A stretch of DNA of 64,000 nt from Apilactobacillus bombintestini (GTDB taxonomy: Bacteria > Bacillota > Bacilli > Lactobacillales > Lactobacillaceae): NCBI RefSeq assembly GCF_003627035.1, contig NZ_CP032626.1, forward strand, positions 868,001 through 932,000, in the 5' to 3' direction. Made by a program: the position numbers and the translations under genes. The number at the start of each line of letters is the position of its first letter. The first letter of the stretch is position 1. Below are positions 37,759 to 46,895 of this stretch, piece after piece. Under the pieces are notes generated by a model that worked only from the letters and a program-made list of their open reading frames with translations, searched no databases and was not told where the DNA came from.

Positions 37759-38976
37759 TTATAGTAATTCAGCGAAAACGTCTTCTTGAGAATTTAAGAA
37801 TTCTTCACCTGGTTTAATGTCCATTACTTTAACATTATCCAATGAACGTTTCATAAGTCCTTCTACATCGATTAGTTTTTCGCATTCTCTTGTCTTTTCT
37901 AAGTTTGGCTTAGTTTTTGGTGCAGGTGGAGTAAATACAGTACAACAATCTTCAAATGGTAAAATTGAAAGATCATAAGTATCAATTTTCTTAGCTACTT
38001 TGATTATTTCAGTTTTATCTAAAGAAAGAAGTGGTTTTAAAACAGGAACTGTAGTTACATCATTAATAGCCATCATGCTTTCCAAAGTTTGAGAAGCAAC
38101 TTGACCTAATGATTCACCAGTAAATACACCCTTACAATGTCTACTCAACGTTAATGCCGCAGCAATTCTTAACATCATACGACGTTGAATAGTCATTAGG
38201 TAACCTTCAGGAACCTTTTGCTTAATTTCTTCTTGGATTTCAGTAAATGGAACTTGAATAAATTGAATATTTCCACCAAATCTGGTTAATTTAGAAGTTA
38301 ATTCCTTAGCCTTAGCTAAAGCTTGTTGACTAGTATATGGAGGACTGTAAAAGTGAACCATATCTAATTTAACTCCACGCTTCATACCCATGTATGCAGC
38401 AACTGGAGAATCAATACCACCAGATAACATCATGGTTGCTCTACCACCAGTGCCAACAGGTAATCCACCAGCACCTTGAATGGTTTCACTAGATAGAAAA
38501 ATACCGTTCATTCTAACTTCTACACGAATAGTAATGTCAGGATTCTTCATCTTTGCCTTGATGCCTTTTACGTTATCGATAACGCAACCACCTAATGCAT
38601 CGTTGATATCATGAGTATCTAACGGAAAGTTCTTATCTTGTCTTCTGGTGTCAATTTTGAATGTCATTCCATCTTTAAATTGACTCTTTACCATATCGAC
38701 AACAGTTTTCTTTACATCGTCCATATTCTTTTCAACTTTAAGTGAAGGTGAAAAGTTTTCGATGCCAAATACATCTTTTAGACGATCAATAACTGCATCT
38801 GAGTCATCACCATTCAAAGTAACATGAAGGCGATCTCTTTTAGCACTCACTGTTAGATTATCAAAATCATGCAACACATGGCGGACATTTTTGCCTAATT
38901 GTCTTATAAAGTCCTTACGGTTTTTACCCTTTGTGGATAATTCACCGTATCTGACCATTATTTCAGTATATTGCAT
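37759..38976 (-). CDS. thiI: tRNA 4-thiouridine synthase ThiI
   Basis: A 405-residue ThiI that adenylates U8 of tRNA for sulfur insertion and in some bacteria supplies sulfur for thiazole. An N-terminal ferredoxin-like region plus THUMP domain (about 55-165) is followed by the PP-loop [15 protein letters not shown] near 182. The C-terminal rhodanese domain found in enterobacteria is missing, normal in Firmicutes. The start is the ATG at 38976, after AAGGA; a TTG one codon earlier is unlikely. It follows a cysteine desulfurase gene, its sulfur donor. Confidence 0.95.
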   Translation of the reverse strand: MQYTEIMVRYGELSTKGKNRKDFIRQLGKNVRHVLHDFDNLTVSAKRDRLHVTLNGDDSDAVIDRLKDVFGIENFSPSLKVEKNMDDVKKTVVDMVKSQFKDGMTFKIDTRRQDKNFPLDTHDINDALGGCVIDNVKGIKAKMKNPDITIRVEVRMNGIFLSSETIQGAGGLPVGTGGRATMMLSGGIDSPVAAYMGMKRGVKLDMVHFYSPPYTSQQALAKAKELTSKLTRFGGNIQFIQVPFTEIQEEIKQKVPEGYLMTIQRRMMLRIAAALTLSRHCKGVFTGESLGQVASQTLESMMAINDVTTVPVLKPLLSLDKTEIIKVAKKIDTYDLSILPFEDCCTVFTPPAPKTKPNLEKTRECEKLIDVEGLMKRSLDNVKVMDIKPGEEFLNSQEDVFAELL

Positions 38977-38990
38977 CAATGAATTCCTTT

Positions 38991-40139
38991 CTATGAATTA
39001 ATCTTCTTAAATTTTTCATAAAGTGTATCAAATACTTCATTAAAACGTTGTGCTTCCTCCATGGTGTTATGATCATCCAATGAAATACGAACAGCACTAG
39101 TTGCTTCATCTTCATCAACATTCATAGCAGTTAGTGTACCAGAAGCTACATGACGTTTTGAAGAACATGCACTAGTTGTGGAAATATAAATTCCATAACT
39201 TTCAAAAGCATGTACGATAGTTTCCCCTCTAACACCTAAAATTGCAAAACATAAAATATGTGGTGCAAATTTTTCGTCATTTCCAGAGAATAACTTAACT
39301 TTATCAAATTTAGAGATGTGCTCTAAAATATTTTGCTTTATTTTACGTTGTTTTGCAACCTTTTTATCTTGATTGTCTAATAACAAACGTAATGCTCTTG
39401 CCATAGCAGCAATGGCTGGAAGATTTTCAGTACTACTACGAAGATTTCTTTCTTGCCCACCACCAGTAATTAGTGGAGCTATCTTCTTACCTCTTCTTTT
39501 ATACATAAATCCTACACCACGTGGTGCATGAAATTTGTGACCAGAGAAAGTTGCAAAATCTACACGATCATTAAATATTAAATCTTGAATACCTTTACCA
39601 ATACCTTGAACTCCATCAATATGGTAAGCAATATTTGGATAATCTTTTAAGAGATCACCAATCTCTTTAATCGGTTGAATAGCACCAATTTCATTATTCA
39701 CTGCCATAACAGACACTAAAATAGTATTAGGTTTAATGGATTTCTTTACGTCATCCACAGATACTCTTCCATTTTTATCCACAGGTAGATAAGTAACTTC
39801 AAATCCTAATTGTTTTAATTGTTCTACTGAGTTTGCAACTGCAGGATGTTCTACTGAGCTAACGATAATATGATTACCGTATTCTCTCTTTTCCATTGCA
39901 GTTCCTTTAATTGCCCAGTTATCCCCTTCAGTGCCACCACTGGTGAATAAAATTTCACTAGGTAAAACACCTAATAACTTTGCAATTTGAGATCTAGATT
40001 GTTCAAGCAGATTAAATGCTTCTTCACCAAATTGGTGCAAACTAGATGGATTTCCCCATATTTTTTCGCTAACTTTATCATATGTTGCAACTACAGATGG
40101 CTCTGGCTTAGTAGTTGCACTGTTGTCAAAGTATATCAT
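38991..40139 (-). CDS. Cysteine desulfurase (IscS/NifS family)
   Basis: A 382-residue PLP-dependent cysteine desulfurase. The PLP Lys is in [11 protein letters not shown] near 200 and the catalytic Cys is in [12 protein letters not shown] near 325. It likely hands persulfide to ThiI encoded 14 nt downstream (NifZ-ThiI type pair) for 4-thiouridine synthesis; it is not in an iron-sulfur suf cluster. GAAGGG stands before the ATG. Confidence 0.93.
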   Translation of the reverse strand: MIYFDNSATTKPEPSVVATYDKVSEKIWGNPSSLHQFGEEAFNLLEQSRSQIAKLLGVLPSEILFTSGGTEGDNWAIKGTAMEKREYGNHIIVSSVEHPAVANSVEQLKQLGFEVTYLPVDKNGRVSVDDVKKSIKPNTILVSVMAVNNEIGAIQPIKEIGDLLKDYPNIAYHIDGVQGIGKGIQDLIFNDRVDFATFSGHKFHAPRGVGFMYKRRGKKIAPLITGGGQERNLRSSTENLPAIAAMARALRLLLDNQDKKVAKQRKIKQNILEHISKFDKVKLFSGNDEKFAPHILCFAILGVRGETIVHAFESYGIYISTTSACSSKRHVASGTLTAMNVDEDEATSAVRISLDDHNTMEEAQRFNEVFDTLYEKFKKINS

Positions 40140-40183
40140 TATTACCCTTCTTATAAATGTATTTTCCGAAATTTTATATGACT

Positions 40184-40189
40184 ATTATA
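40184..40189 (-). promoter_or_regulatory. Extended -10 promoter of iscS-thiI
   Basis: TGTTATAAT on the minus strand (TGnTATAAT) just past the ezrA terminator. No clear -35. Confidence 0.55.
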
Positions 40190-40191
40190 AC

Positions 40192-40243
40192 AGAAAAAAA
40201 GAAGTAACGTATTGATATAAACCAATGTTGCTTCTTTTTAAAA
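40192..40243 (-). terminator. Terminator after ezrA
   Basis: AAAAAGAAGCAAC and GTTACTTCTTTTT form an imperfect stem with a large loop and a T-run on the minus strand. Confidence 0.75.
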
Positions 40244-40244
40244 G

Positions 40245-41948
40245 TTAATTTTTCTTTTCGTTATAATATTCTTCTTCTATTTGTTTATATGCACCAGGAT
40301 TAACCTTTTCAATAGCTGTAGCAATTGTGGATAAACTCTTTTCATATTGATAATCATTATCGAAGTACTTTTTAGCTTGTGCACATGCACTATCGATTTC
40401 ATCGTTACTATTACGGTAACGGTTTGCATATTGCATTAGACGTTCAACTAACATGGCACTATCGATAATCTTATCAGTATCAGTTAAGAGCTGATTCATA
40501 GTATCTTGAATATCAACCAATTGTTTATTGATTTCATCCATACTTATCTTAACTTGATTAATGGAAGAAGATAGTTTTGAAACCTTATTATATGCATAAT
40601 CATATCTTTCCAAGAAATCATCAGTTAAACCAGGTAGATTCAAATTATCAATTTGTCTACGAATATTTAATAATTGTAAATCAAATTTTTGTAAATTATC
40701 ACGAGCTACCTTTTCTTCATTATTTAAATCAGCAACTGAATCATTAATATCTTTTTGATGCTTTTCAATAGAACTAAGCTTGTTTTTAGCATCTTGTTGA
40801 TGTTTTTGAATTACTGAATATACTGCTTTTCCATCGGAAACTAATTGATAATCTTGATTATAAGTATTTTCCACAGTTTCAATTTCGTCAGCTAATTTAG
40901 TAGCATTTTTAATTTCATCATGTTCTAAGTTATAGTTTTTACTTAGTCTATCTAATTCGTCTAATAAAATACGATTTTGATTTTTAGCATGAAAAATAAA
41001 ATCAGAAATTAAATTCATATTTTGTCTAACTTTACGTTTAGAAACTATTTCTTTTTCCATGATTGCATACATCTTATCGATGCTATCTTCTATTTTAGAA
41101 CTAGCTACTTTAGTTTCATCTACATCTAAATTAGCTAAGTTATCTAAACTATTCTTACATTCTTTTTTAAGATTTGCTATTTCATCATCAATATTGTCTT
41201 CTGAAAAATTATAACCAGTTTGTAGCATGGTACGATGTCCACGTTCAATTTCATCTAGTTGTTTGGGAATCTCTTTAGACAAAGCAACATAGTCATCAGG
41301 TATTTGTTCAATTAAATAATTCAATTCATCAATTGACTTATAAATGCCCTTTAGTAATTCCTTAGCAGCGCCTTGATCACCATTAGATGTATCATCAACG
41401 AATTGATCATATGAACTTTTAATATCATGCAATCTATCTTCTAGTTTTTCACTACTTGGTCCAAAAGCATAGTTTTGTGACAATAAGTGTTGATTAATTT
41501 CACGAATAGTATTGTCTACACTTTCGATTGCTTCATGATTTTGGTTGTCAACGTTTTGGAATTTAACCAAGCCATCACGAATATCATTTAGGTGCCCTTC
41601 AACTAATGAAAGGCTTTGAAATACATCATCTAATACATCATTAGCTGACCATAGTTTAAAACTATTTAATAAGTTTTCTGCTTCAACTAATTTTTGTTGG
41701 ATTTCAGGTATTTCTTTCTCAGAAATATTCTTATAAATATCACTATAACTATTAAATTCTTCTAATACGTCACCATTTAATTTAATTTTGGAAGTTGCCT
41801 CAATTTCGTCCCCTACTGGCATCTCCAAGATTTGATCTTTTTTATGGTCTGCATCCTTTAAGCGATTCAATACATTTCTACGATAGAAAAAAGACGCCAA
41901 TAATAATACGACTACTATTATTATTGCAGGAATAACCAAATCCATCAT
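40245..41948 (-). CDS. ezrA: Septation ring formation regulator EzrA
   Basis: A 567-residue EzrA: an N-terminal membrane helix (about 3-20) followed by spectrin-like coiled-coil repeats along the entire cytoplasmic part. It links FtsZ to the membrane and to penicillin-binding proteins and prevents extra Z-rings. Two ATG codons in tandem follow AGGTG; either may start. The forward ytsP gene is divergent, with 154 nt between them. Confidence 0.94.
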   Translation of the reverse strand: MMDLVIPAIIIVVVLLLASFFYRRNVLNRLKDADHKKDQILEMPVGDEIEATSKIKLNGDVLEEFNSYSDIYKNISEKEIPEIQQKLVEAENLLNSFKLWSANDVLDDVFQSLSLVEGHLNDIRDGLVKFQNVDNQNHEAIESVDNTIREINQHLLSQNYAFGPSSEKLEDRLHDIKSSYDQFVDDTSNGDQGAAKELLKGIYKSIDELNYLIEQIPDDYVALSKEIPKQLDEIERGHRTMLQTGYNFSEDNIDDEIANLKKECKNSLDNLANLDVDETKVASSKIEDSIDKMYAIMEKEIVSKRKVRQNMNLISDFIFHAKNQNRILLDELDRLSKNYNLEHDEIKNATKLADEIETVENTYNQDYQLVSDGKAVYSVIQKHQQDAKNKLSSIEKHQKDINDSVADLNNEEKVARDNLQKFDLQLLNIRRQIDNLNLPGLTDDFLERYDYAYNKVSKLSSSINQVKISMDEINKQLVDIQDTMNQLLTDTDKIIDSAMLVERLMQYANRYRNSNDEIDSACAQAKKYFDNDYQYEKSLSTIATAIEKVNPGAYKQIEEEYYNEKKN

Positions 41949-42102
41949 TATTACACCTATCCCCTTATAATTAGTTTTTAATATTCAGTATTAAACATTT
42001 GTATTTTTCACATTTTAATAATAAACTAACTTACTAAATATAATTATATCATACGTGATAATTATTAAAATACCAAATTATACGATACATGAGGTGCCTT
42101 TT

Positions 42103-42570
42103 ATGACTGAAGTAAATTCTATGCTAGCAAAACAATTAGATGCATTATTATTTAATGAGAATAATAACGTAGCAAATATGGCTAATGCTTCTGCTTTGCT
42201 CATGCAAAGTTTGGAAAATGTTAGTTGGGTTGGATTTTACACATACGATAAGAAAAAAGATGAATTAATACTTGCTCCATTCCAAGGAAAGGTAGCTTGT
42301 GTTCATATTAAGAATGGTAGTGGTGTTTGTGGTACTGCTCTCAATGAACAAACCATTCAACGAGTTAAAAATGTAAACGAATTTCCTGGACATATAGCTT
42401 GTGACTCAAATAGTAAATCAGAAATTGTACTACCTATTACAAAAGATAATGTTAAATTTGGAGTATTAGATATTGATGCTCCAATATTCGATAGATTCTC
42501 AGAAAAAGATCAAGAAATTTTAAAAGAAGTAGTGGACGTCTTTACTAGCCACTTAAGCATTGACAATTAG
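42103..42570 (+). CDS. Free methionine-(R)-sulfoxide reductase (GAF domain, YtsP/fRMsr)
   Basis: A 155-residue GAF-domain protein of the free methionine-(R)-sulfoxide reductase family. The three family cysteines are present: Cys66 in FQGKVAC, Cys76 in GSGVCGTA and Cys100 in FPGHIACD, together with SEIVLPI and GVLDIDAP. It repairs oxidised free methionine using thioredoxin. The ATG at 42103 follows GAGGTG; an upstream ATG-like extension lacks a site. The last three codons overlap the -35 box of rpsD. Confidence 0.92.
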   Translation: MTEVNSMLAKQLDALLFNENNNVANMANASALLMQSLENVSWVGFYTYDKKKDELILAPFQGKVACVHIKNGSGVCGTALNEQTIQRVKNVNEFPGHIACDSNSKSEIVLPITKDNVKFGVLDIDAPIFDRFSEKDQEILKEVVDVFTSHLSIDN

Positions 42571-42588
42571 GTTAATTAGCCTTAGAAT
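42560..42588 (+). promoter_or_regulatory. rpsD promoter overlapping the end of ytsP
   Basis: TTGACA (42560-42565), 17-nt spacer, TAGAAT (42583-42588). The -35 lies in the last codons of ytsP. Confidence 0.88.
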
Positions 42589-42593
42589 ATTTC

Positions 42594-42767
42594 TTGTGTA
42601 AAATAATGCAGCAGTACACGGTAAGCTCGTCAACATATTGATGCCGTTTAGGTTCAATGAGTACCCCCACGGCTGCTGGGGTGAAAATTGCAAAGCAATA
42701 TGCACGAATACTAAATGTACAGATGATTATTTTACTCCAAATAAAATTTTTATTGGAGGATATTTTT
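42594..42767 (+). promoter_or_regulatory. Ribosomal protein S4 leader (rpsD autoregulation)
   Basis: A leader of about 175 nt with a pseudoknot-like layout: CAGCAG (42609-42614) can pair with CTGCTG (42673-42678), which lies in the loop of a CCCC/GGGG hairpin (42664-42681). This matches the type of structured S4-binding leader known upstream of rpsD in Firmicutes, where S4 represses its own synthesis. Stem details beyond this were not derived. Confidence 0.78.
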
Positions 42768-43376
42768 ATGTCTAGATATACAGGTCCAAGTTGGAGACTT
42801 TCACGTCGTCTTGGTATTTCACTTTCAGGTACTGGTAAAGAATTAGCTCGTCGCCCATACGCACCTGGTGACCATGGTCAAGGTCGTCGCGGTAAGCTAT
42901 CTGAATACGGTACTCAATTGAAAGAAAAGCAAAAGTTACGTTACATGTACGGTTTAACTGAACGTCAATTCTCAAAATTATTTGTTCGCGCAGGTAAGAT
43001 TAAAGAAGGACGTCACGGTGATAACTTCATGGTATTACTAGAACGTAGACTAGACAACGTTGTTTACCGTTTAGGTTTAGCAACTACTCGTCGCCAAGCT
43101 CGTCAATTAGTTAACCACGGACACATTACTGTTGATGGCAAACGTGTTGACATTCCTTCATACGAAGTTAAGGTTGGTCAAGTAGTTTCTGTTCGTGAAA
43201 AATCAAAGGAACTACAAATTATTAAAGACGCCGTTGATGCTGTTGTTGGTCGTCCACAATACGTATCATTCGATGCTGACAAGCTAGAAGGTTCTTTAAC
43301 TAGACTACCTCAACGTGATGAAATGAATGCTGACATTGATGCATCACTAATCGTTGAATACTACAACAAGCTATAA
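42768..43376 (+). CDS. rpsD: 30S ribosomal protein S4
   Basis: A 202-residue S4, the 16S rRNA-binding assembly protein. The N-terminal region ([15 protein letters not shown]) and S4 RNA-binding domain ([23 protein letters not shown]) are intact. It has no zinc cysteines, as in the Cys-free form. The ATG at 42768 has GGAGG 8 nt upstream; the frame upstream is leader. Followed by a terminator. Confidence 0.98.
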   Translation: MSRYTGPSWRLSRRLGISLSGTGKELARRPYAPGDHGQGRRGKLSEYGTQLKEKQKLRYMYGLTERQFSKLFVRAGKIKEGRHGDNFMVLLERRLDNVVYRLGLATTRRQARQLVNHGHITVDGKRVDIPSYEVKVGQVVSVREKSKELQIIKDAVDAVVGRPQYVSFDADKLEGSLTRLPQRDEMNADIDASLIVEYYNKL

Positions 43377-43398
43377 TTTTTATTATACTTGTCGTACA

Positions 43399-43436
43399 AA
43401 AAGCGCTTTGCATTTATTTGCAAAACGCTTTTTTTC
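43399..43436 (+). terminator. Terminator after rpsD
   Basis: AAAGCGCTTTGC and its imperfect complement GCAAAACGCTTT, followed by a T-run on the plus strand. Confidence 0.85.
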
Positions 43437-43490
43437 TACCCTCTTTTAATTAATGATAAAATAGAATCAAAAAGCAAAAGGAGTTTTATT

Positions 43491-43970
43491 ATGAGTGAAG
43501 ATGATGTAAGTAGTCGTTTAGAACAATCATCAATGGGAGGTACTCCCAAAATCAATCCTGATGAACAAAGAAAATATTTAGGAACTTTTCGTGAAAGAGT
43601 TTCTTTAGCAATACAAATAAAAGATCTTGATAACCCTAATGCTATTCCCGCACTACAAAAGGAATTTTCAGAACATTCAGATTATCAATTAATTATTAAC
43701 GGTAATTTAGATCATTCTTTAGTAGCACCATTTATTAGATTAGCTTCTCAAGAGAATGTAAAATTTGTTATTAAAACTGATTCATTTTATCGTACTGCCC
43801 CAGATAACTACGGAGTGGTTTATGCTAACAAGCAATCTATTAATGTAAATCCTGTTGATTTTAGTGAAAAATATCCTAATAATATTTCAAACCAATCTAA
43901 TGATAAAGATGAATCAAATAACGATTCCAAGCCTTCTTTTCTAAGTAAGCTTAAAAACATTTTTAAATAA
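43491..43970 (+). CDS. DUF1694 (YueI-like) family protein
   Basis: A 159-residue protein of the DUF1694/YueI family. A core with FRERVSLAIQIKDL and DHSLVAPFIRLASQENVKFVIK is typical; the C-terminus is a disordered Asn/Asp/Lys-rich tail ending in a short basic amphipathic helix (LSKLKNIFK). Function unknown. The ATG at 43491 follows GGAG by 7 nt. It precedes rarA by 14 nt and is likely co-transcribed. Confidence 0.82.
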   Translation: MSEDDVSSRLEQSSMGGTPKINPDEQRKYLGTFRERVSLAIQIKDLDNPNAIPALQKEFSEHSDYQLIINGNLDHSLVAPFIRLASQENVKFVIKTDSFYRTAPDNYGVVYANKQSINVNPVDFSEKYPNNISNQSNDKDESNNDSKPSFLSKLKNIFK

Positions 43971-43984
43971 AAGGTGATGATAAA

Positions 43985-45256
43985 TTGCATCCATTAGCGT
44001 ACCGTATGCGCCCTAAAAAAATTGAAGATGTTGTTGGCCAACAACATTTAGTGGGCCCCGGAAAGATTATAAATCGCATGGTTAAAGCTAAGATATTATC
44101 TTCTATGATTTTATATGGCCCTCCTGGCACTGGTAAAACTAGTATTGCTAGTGCCATTGCTGGTTCTACAAAATATGCATTTAGGCAATTAAATGCTGCA
44201 ACTGACACCAAAAAGGATTTGCAAATTGTAGCTGAGGAAGCTAAGATGTCCGGAACAGTTGTTTTATTACTAGATGAAATACATCGTCTTGATAAAACTA
44301 AACAAGATTTCTTACTTCCCCTTCTGGAAAGTGGAAATATCATTTTAATTGGTGCTACCACTGAAAATCCATATATCAATATCAATCCTGCTATTCGTAG
44401 TAGAACACAAATTTTTGAAGTCCATCCCCTAACCGAAGAAGACATCAAGAGTGCTATAGACCGTGCTCTACATGATAAGGAAAATGGTTTGGGAAATTTG
44501 CCTATCCAATTGGATGAAAACGCAGCGCATTTTCTAGCTACCAGTACTAATGGCGACTTAAGAAGTGCTTTAAATGCATTGGAATTAGCTGCTAATTCCA
44601 CAGATGCTAGTGAAAATGAACAAATCCACATCCAATTAAAAGATGTTGAAGCTTGTTTACAACGAAAAGCCCTTACTCAAAACAAGAATGGTGATGCACA
44701 CTACAATGTAGTTTCCGCCTTTCAAAAATCTATTCGAGGATCGGATGTTAATGCTGCTTTACATTATGCTGCTCGATTAATCGAATCTGGAGATTTAAAC
44801 TCTATTAGTCGTCGCTTAATGGTTATTGCTTACGAAGATGTGGGATTAGCTAATCCGGCTGCTTGTTCAAGGACCGTATCAGCTATCGAAGCTGCCAATA
44901 AAGTTGGTTTCCCTGAAGCTAGAATTCCATTAGCAAACGCAATAATTGAGCTTTGCTTGTCACCTAAATCCAATTCTGCCATGACTGCTATAGATGCAGC
45001 AATTGCAAAAGTCAGAACTGGTAATTACGGTGATATTCCTAATCATTTAAAGGATAGTCATTATTCAGGAGCTAAAAAACTAGGACATGGCGTTGATTAT
45101 AAATATGCCCATGACTACCCTAACGACTGGGTTAAACAACAGTATTTACCTGATAAAATCAAAAATGACGTTTATTATCAACCTAAAGTTAATGGCAAAT
45201 TTGAAACTGCCTTTAAACAACAATATGAAAAGTTGTTAAATGCTCAACGTCACTAA
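43985..45256 (+). CDS. rarA: Replication-associated recombination protein RarA (MgsA family AAA ATPase)
   Basis: A 423-residue RarA/MgsA clamp-loader-like ATPase that acts at stalled forks. Walker A GPPGTGKTS near 40-48, Walker B DEIHR, sensor GATTENPYININPAIRSR and the tetramerisation domain (EDVGLANPAA, GNYGDIPNHLKDSHYSG) are intact. The start is a TTG at 43985 (MHPLAYRMRP), preceded by AAGGTGATG; the family begins in the same way. It lies between a YueI-like gene and a small membrane protein gene. Confidence 0.94.
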   Translation: MHPLAYRMRPKKIEDVVGQQHLVGPGKIINRMVKAKILSSMILYGPPGTGKTSIASAIAGSTKYAFRQLNAATDTKKDLQIVAEEAKMSGTVVLLLDEIHRLDKTKQDFLLPLLESGNIILIGATTENPYININPAIRSRTQIFEVHPLTEEDIKSAIDRALHDKENGLGNLPIQLDENAAHFLATSTNGDLRSALNALELAANSTDASENEQIHIQLKDVEACLQRKALTQNKNGDAHYNVVSAFQKSIRGSDVNAALHYAARLIESGDLNSISRRLMVIAYEDVGLANPAACSRTVSAIEAANKVGFPEARIPLANAIIELCLSPKSNSAMTAIDAAIAKVRTGNYGDIPNHLKDSHYSGAKKLGHGVDYKYAHDYPNDWVKQQYLPDKIKNDVYYQPKVNGKFETAFKQQYEKLLNAQRH

Positions 45257-45267
45257 TAGGAGAAATT

Positions 45268-45555
45268 ATGTTAATTAAAATATTATTAGCTATAGTAACT
45301 TTAGTATTATTTACTATCGGTCGCTATTTGTACACACATTCAAATAAACCATTTATGTTATTGCATCCCGAAGAAAACACTACTCTAAGTAAAACTGTAA
45401 AATTCTTTAGTAAAGTATTTATTATTTTAACTGTACTATCATTTATTGCTATATTCTTTAGTAATGTGTTCTTTATTACTACAATAATGGTTTTAAGTTG
45501 TATAATGTTGTTGGTGATGGAATTAATTTTAGTTAATTTCATTCCTAAAAAATAA
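45268..45555 (+). CDS. Small membrane protein of unknown function
   Basis: A 95-residue hydrophobic protein with about three membrane helices (about 2-18, 46-66, 70-92) and an FIPKK basic end. I do not recognise a family with confidence. GGAGAAATT precedes the ATG. It sits 11 nt after rarA and 16 nt before uspA, so it is probably part of the same transcript. The order suggests nothing about function. Confidence 0.65.
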   Translation: MLIKILLAIVTLVLFTIGRYLYTHSNKPFMLLHPEENTTLSKTVKFFSKVFIILTVLSFIAIFFSNVFFITTIMVLSCIMLLVMELILVNFIPKK

Positions 45556-45571
45556 GCTGAGGTGATTGAGT

Positions 45572-46033
45572 ATGTTAAAAGATTACAATCAAATTATGAT
45601 TCCTGTCGATGGATCAAATAATTCTAAATTAGCATTTAACAAAGCTATTGAGGTTGCAAAACGTAATCATGCTAATTTAAATATCGTTCATGTAATCGAC
45701 ACAAGATCATTCACTAACCTTGCTAATTTTGATTCATCTATGTTAGATGACGTAACTAGTAGAGTTAAGAAAACTTTAGAAGAATATTTACAAAAAGCTA
45801 AAGATGCTGGTGTAGAAAACGTAGACTACTCCATTGAATATGGTGCTCCTAAATCAGTTATTGCAAGAGAATTAGTTGACCGCTTTAACACCGACTTGAT
45901 TATAATCGGTGCCAATGGTCAAAGTGCCGCAGAAAGATTACTAATTGGTTCTGTAGCATCATATGTAACTCGTGTAGCTGCTTGTGATGTTTTAATTGTT
46001 AAATCCGATTTGGAAAATAAAGTAGAAAAATAA
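45572..46033 (+). CDS. Universal stress protein UspA family
   Basis: A 153-residue Usp-fold protein. The N-terminal strand IMIPVDGSNNS and the ATP-binding motif GANGQSAAERLLIGSVASYV (Gly-2x-Gly-9x-Gly-Ser) mark the ATP-binding class. Function in lactobacilli is stress survival of unclear mechanism. The ATG at 45572 is preferred to a TTG two codons upstream because of GAGGTG spacing. Last gene of the forward block, ending in a bidirectional terminator. Confidence 0.92.
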   Translation: MLKDYNQIMIPVDGSNNSKLAFNKAIEVAKRNHANLNIVHVIDTRSFTNLANFDSSMLDDVTSRVKKTLEEYLQKAKDAGVENVDYSIEYGAPKSVIARELVDRFNTDLIIIGANGQSAAERLLIGSVASYVTRVAACDVLIVKSDLENKVEK

Positions 46034-46042
46034 ATAAACTAA

Positions 46043-46079
46043 ATAAAAAAGAGCTGAATCTGAAATTCAGCTCTTTTTT
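46043..46079. terminator. Bidirectional terminator between uspA and the regulator gene
   Basis: AAAAAAGAGCTGAATCT and its complement form a symmetric stem with A- and T-runs either side. Confidence 0.88.
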
Positions 46080-46875
46080 AGAACAATCCATAGTCGGGAG
46101 ACTTATCAATTGGTTGATGAAGTTTATCAACTGCATCAACTATTTTTTTGTTTTCACTCTTTTTAGCAATCTTTTTTAGGTAACTTAATCTAATATATTT
46201 TTGCGTTATGTGATAACACAGTGAATGTAAGTATTCTGCATAATCCAACAATTTATTCTCATAGCAAATATATATTAATCCAGCATAAAGATTATACATA
46301 ACACTTCTTTCCAGGTATGAATCATCCACATACTGGGCCATTTCAACAAAGGCACTTAAATATTGAGTAGATAATATATATTTTTCAATAGAGAAATATG
46401 AAAAAGACAGTAATGCCATAGTAACTAACTGTTCAAACTCACCCTCTTTTTTATTATTCCAAAAATACAATACGGGTTGTAAACAATTAATTGCTTCTAC
46501 AGAATTATCATTTAAAAAATGTCTAATGCCAGATATATAGTTATGACGAATTTTCATTCGTTGCGTTTCTAAAAACGGTTCAACTTCTGCCAATATATTC
46601 CTAACATCGTAATCCATTAAGAACATATCCTCTATAGTTATATTTTTAAATTGATGTAATTTAATATTTTTCTTACTTTTTACTACTTTATCTATATCTA
46701 ACATTAATAAACTACAAATATTTTTGATCACAACTAAATTTAACTTATGATTATATTCACCATTTTCAATTTGGCAAATAACTGGCTGAGTACATACAGC
46801 TTTTCTAGCCAGTTGTTGTTGGGTGAATCCTAGTTCTTTTCTACGATTTCTTATCATAATGCCATCAATAAGCAT
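46078..46875 (-). CDS. Rgg/PlcR-like transcriptional regulator (XRE HTH plus TPR-like region)
   Basis: A 265-residue regulator with an N-terminal XRE helix-turn-helix (RNRRKELGFTQQQLARKAVC, about 8-65) and a C-terminal helical repeat region like those of the Rgg/PlcR family, which respond to peptides. The best start is the ATG at 46875, 12 nt after AGGAGG; a TTG at 46899 and an ATG at 46857 are alternatives. The gene is 20 nt downstream of a tag-like glycosylase and is co-transcribed. No small pheromone ORF was noticed nearby. Target unknown; the pairing with tag is unexplained. Confidence 0.78.
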   Translation of the reverse strand: MLIDGIMIRNRRKELGFTQQQLARKAVCTQPVICQIENGEYNHKLNLVVIKNICSLLMLDIDKVVKSKKNIKLHQFKNITIEDMFLMDYDVRNILAEVEPFLETQRMKIRHNYISGIRHFLNDNSVEAINCLQPVLYFWNNKKEGEFEQLVTMALLSFSYFSIEKYILSTQYLSAFVEMAQYVDDSYLERSVMYNLYAGLIYICYENKLLDYAEYLHSLCYHITQKYIRLSYLKKIAKKSENKKIVDAVDKLHQPIDKSPDYGLF

Positions 46876-46895
46876 CGTGAACAAAACCCTCCTAA

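Noticed and set aside
42657-42767. N-terminal extension of rpsD by 37 residues
   Set aside because: The upstream frame lies in the structured S4 leader and the extension has no S4 family similarity; the ATG at 42768 has a strong ribosome site.
43963-44631. 222-residue open frame opposite rarA
   Set aside because: Antisense shadow of a conserved AAA ATPase gene, no start signal and no family match.
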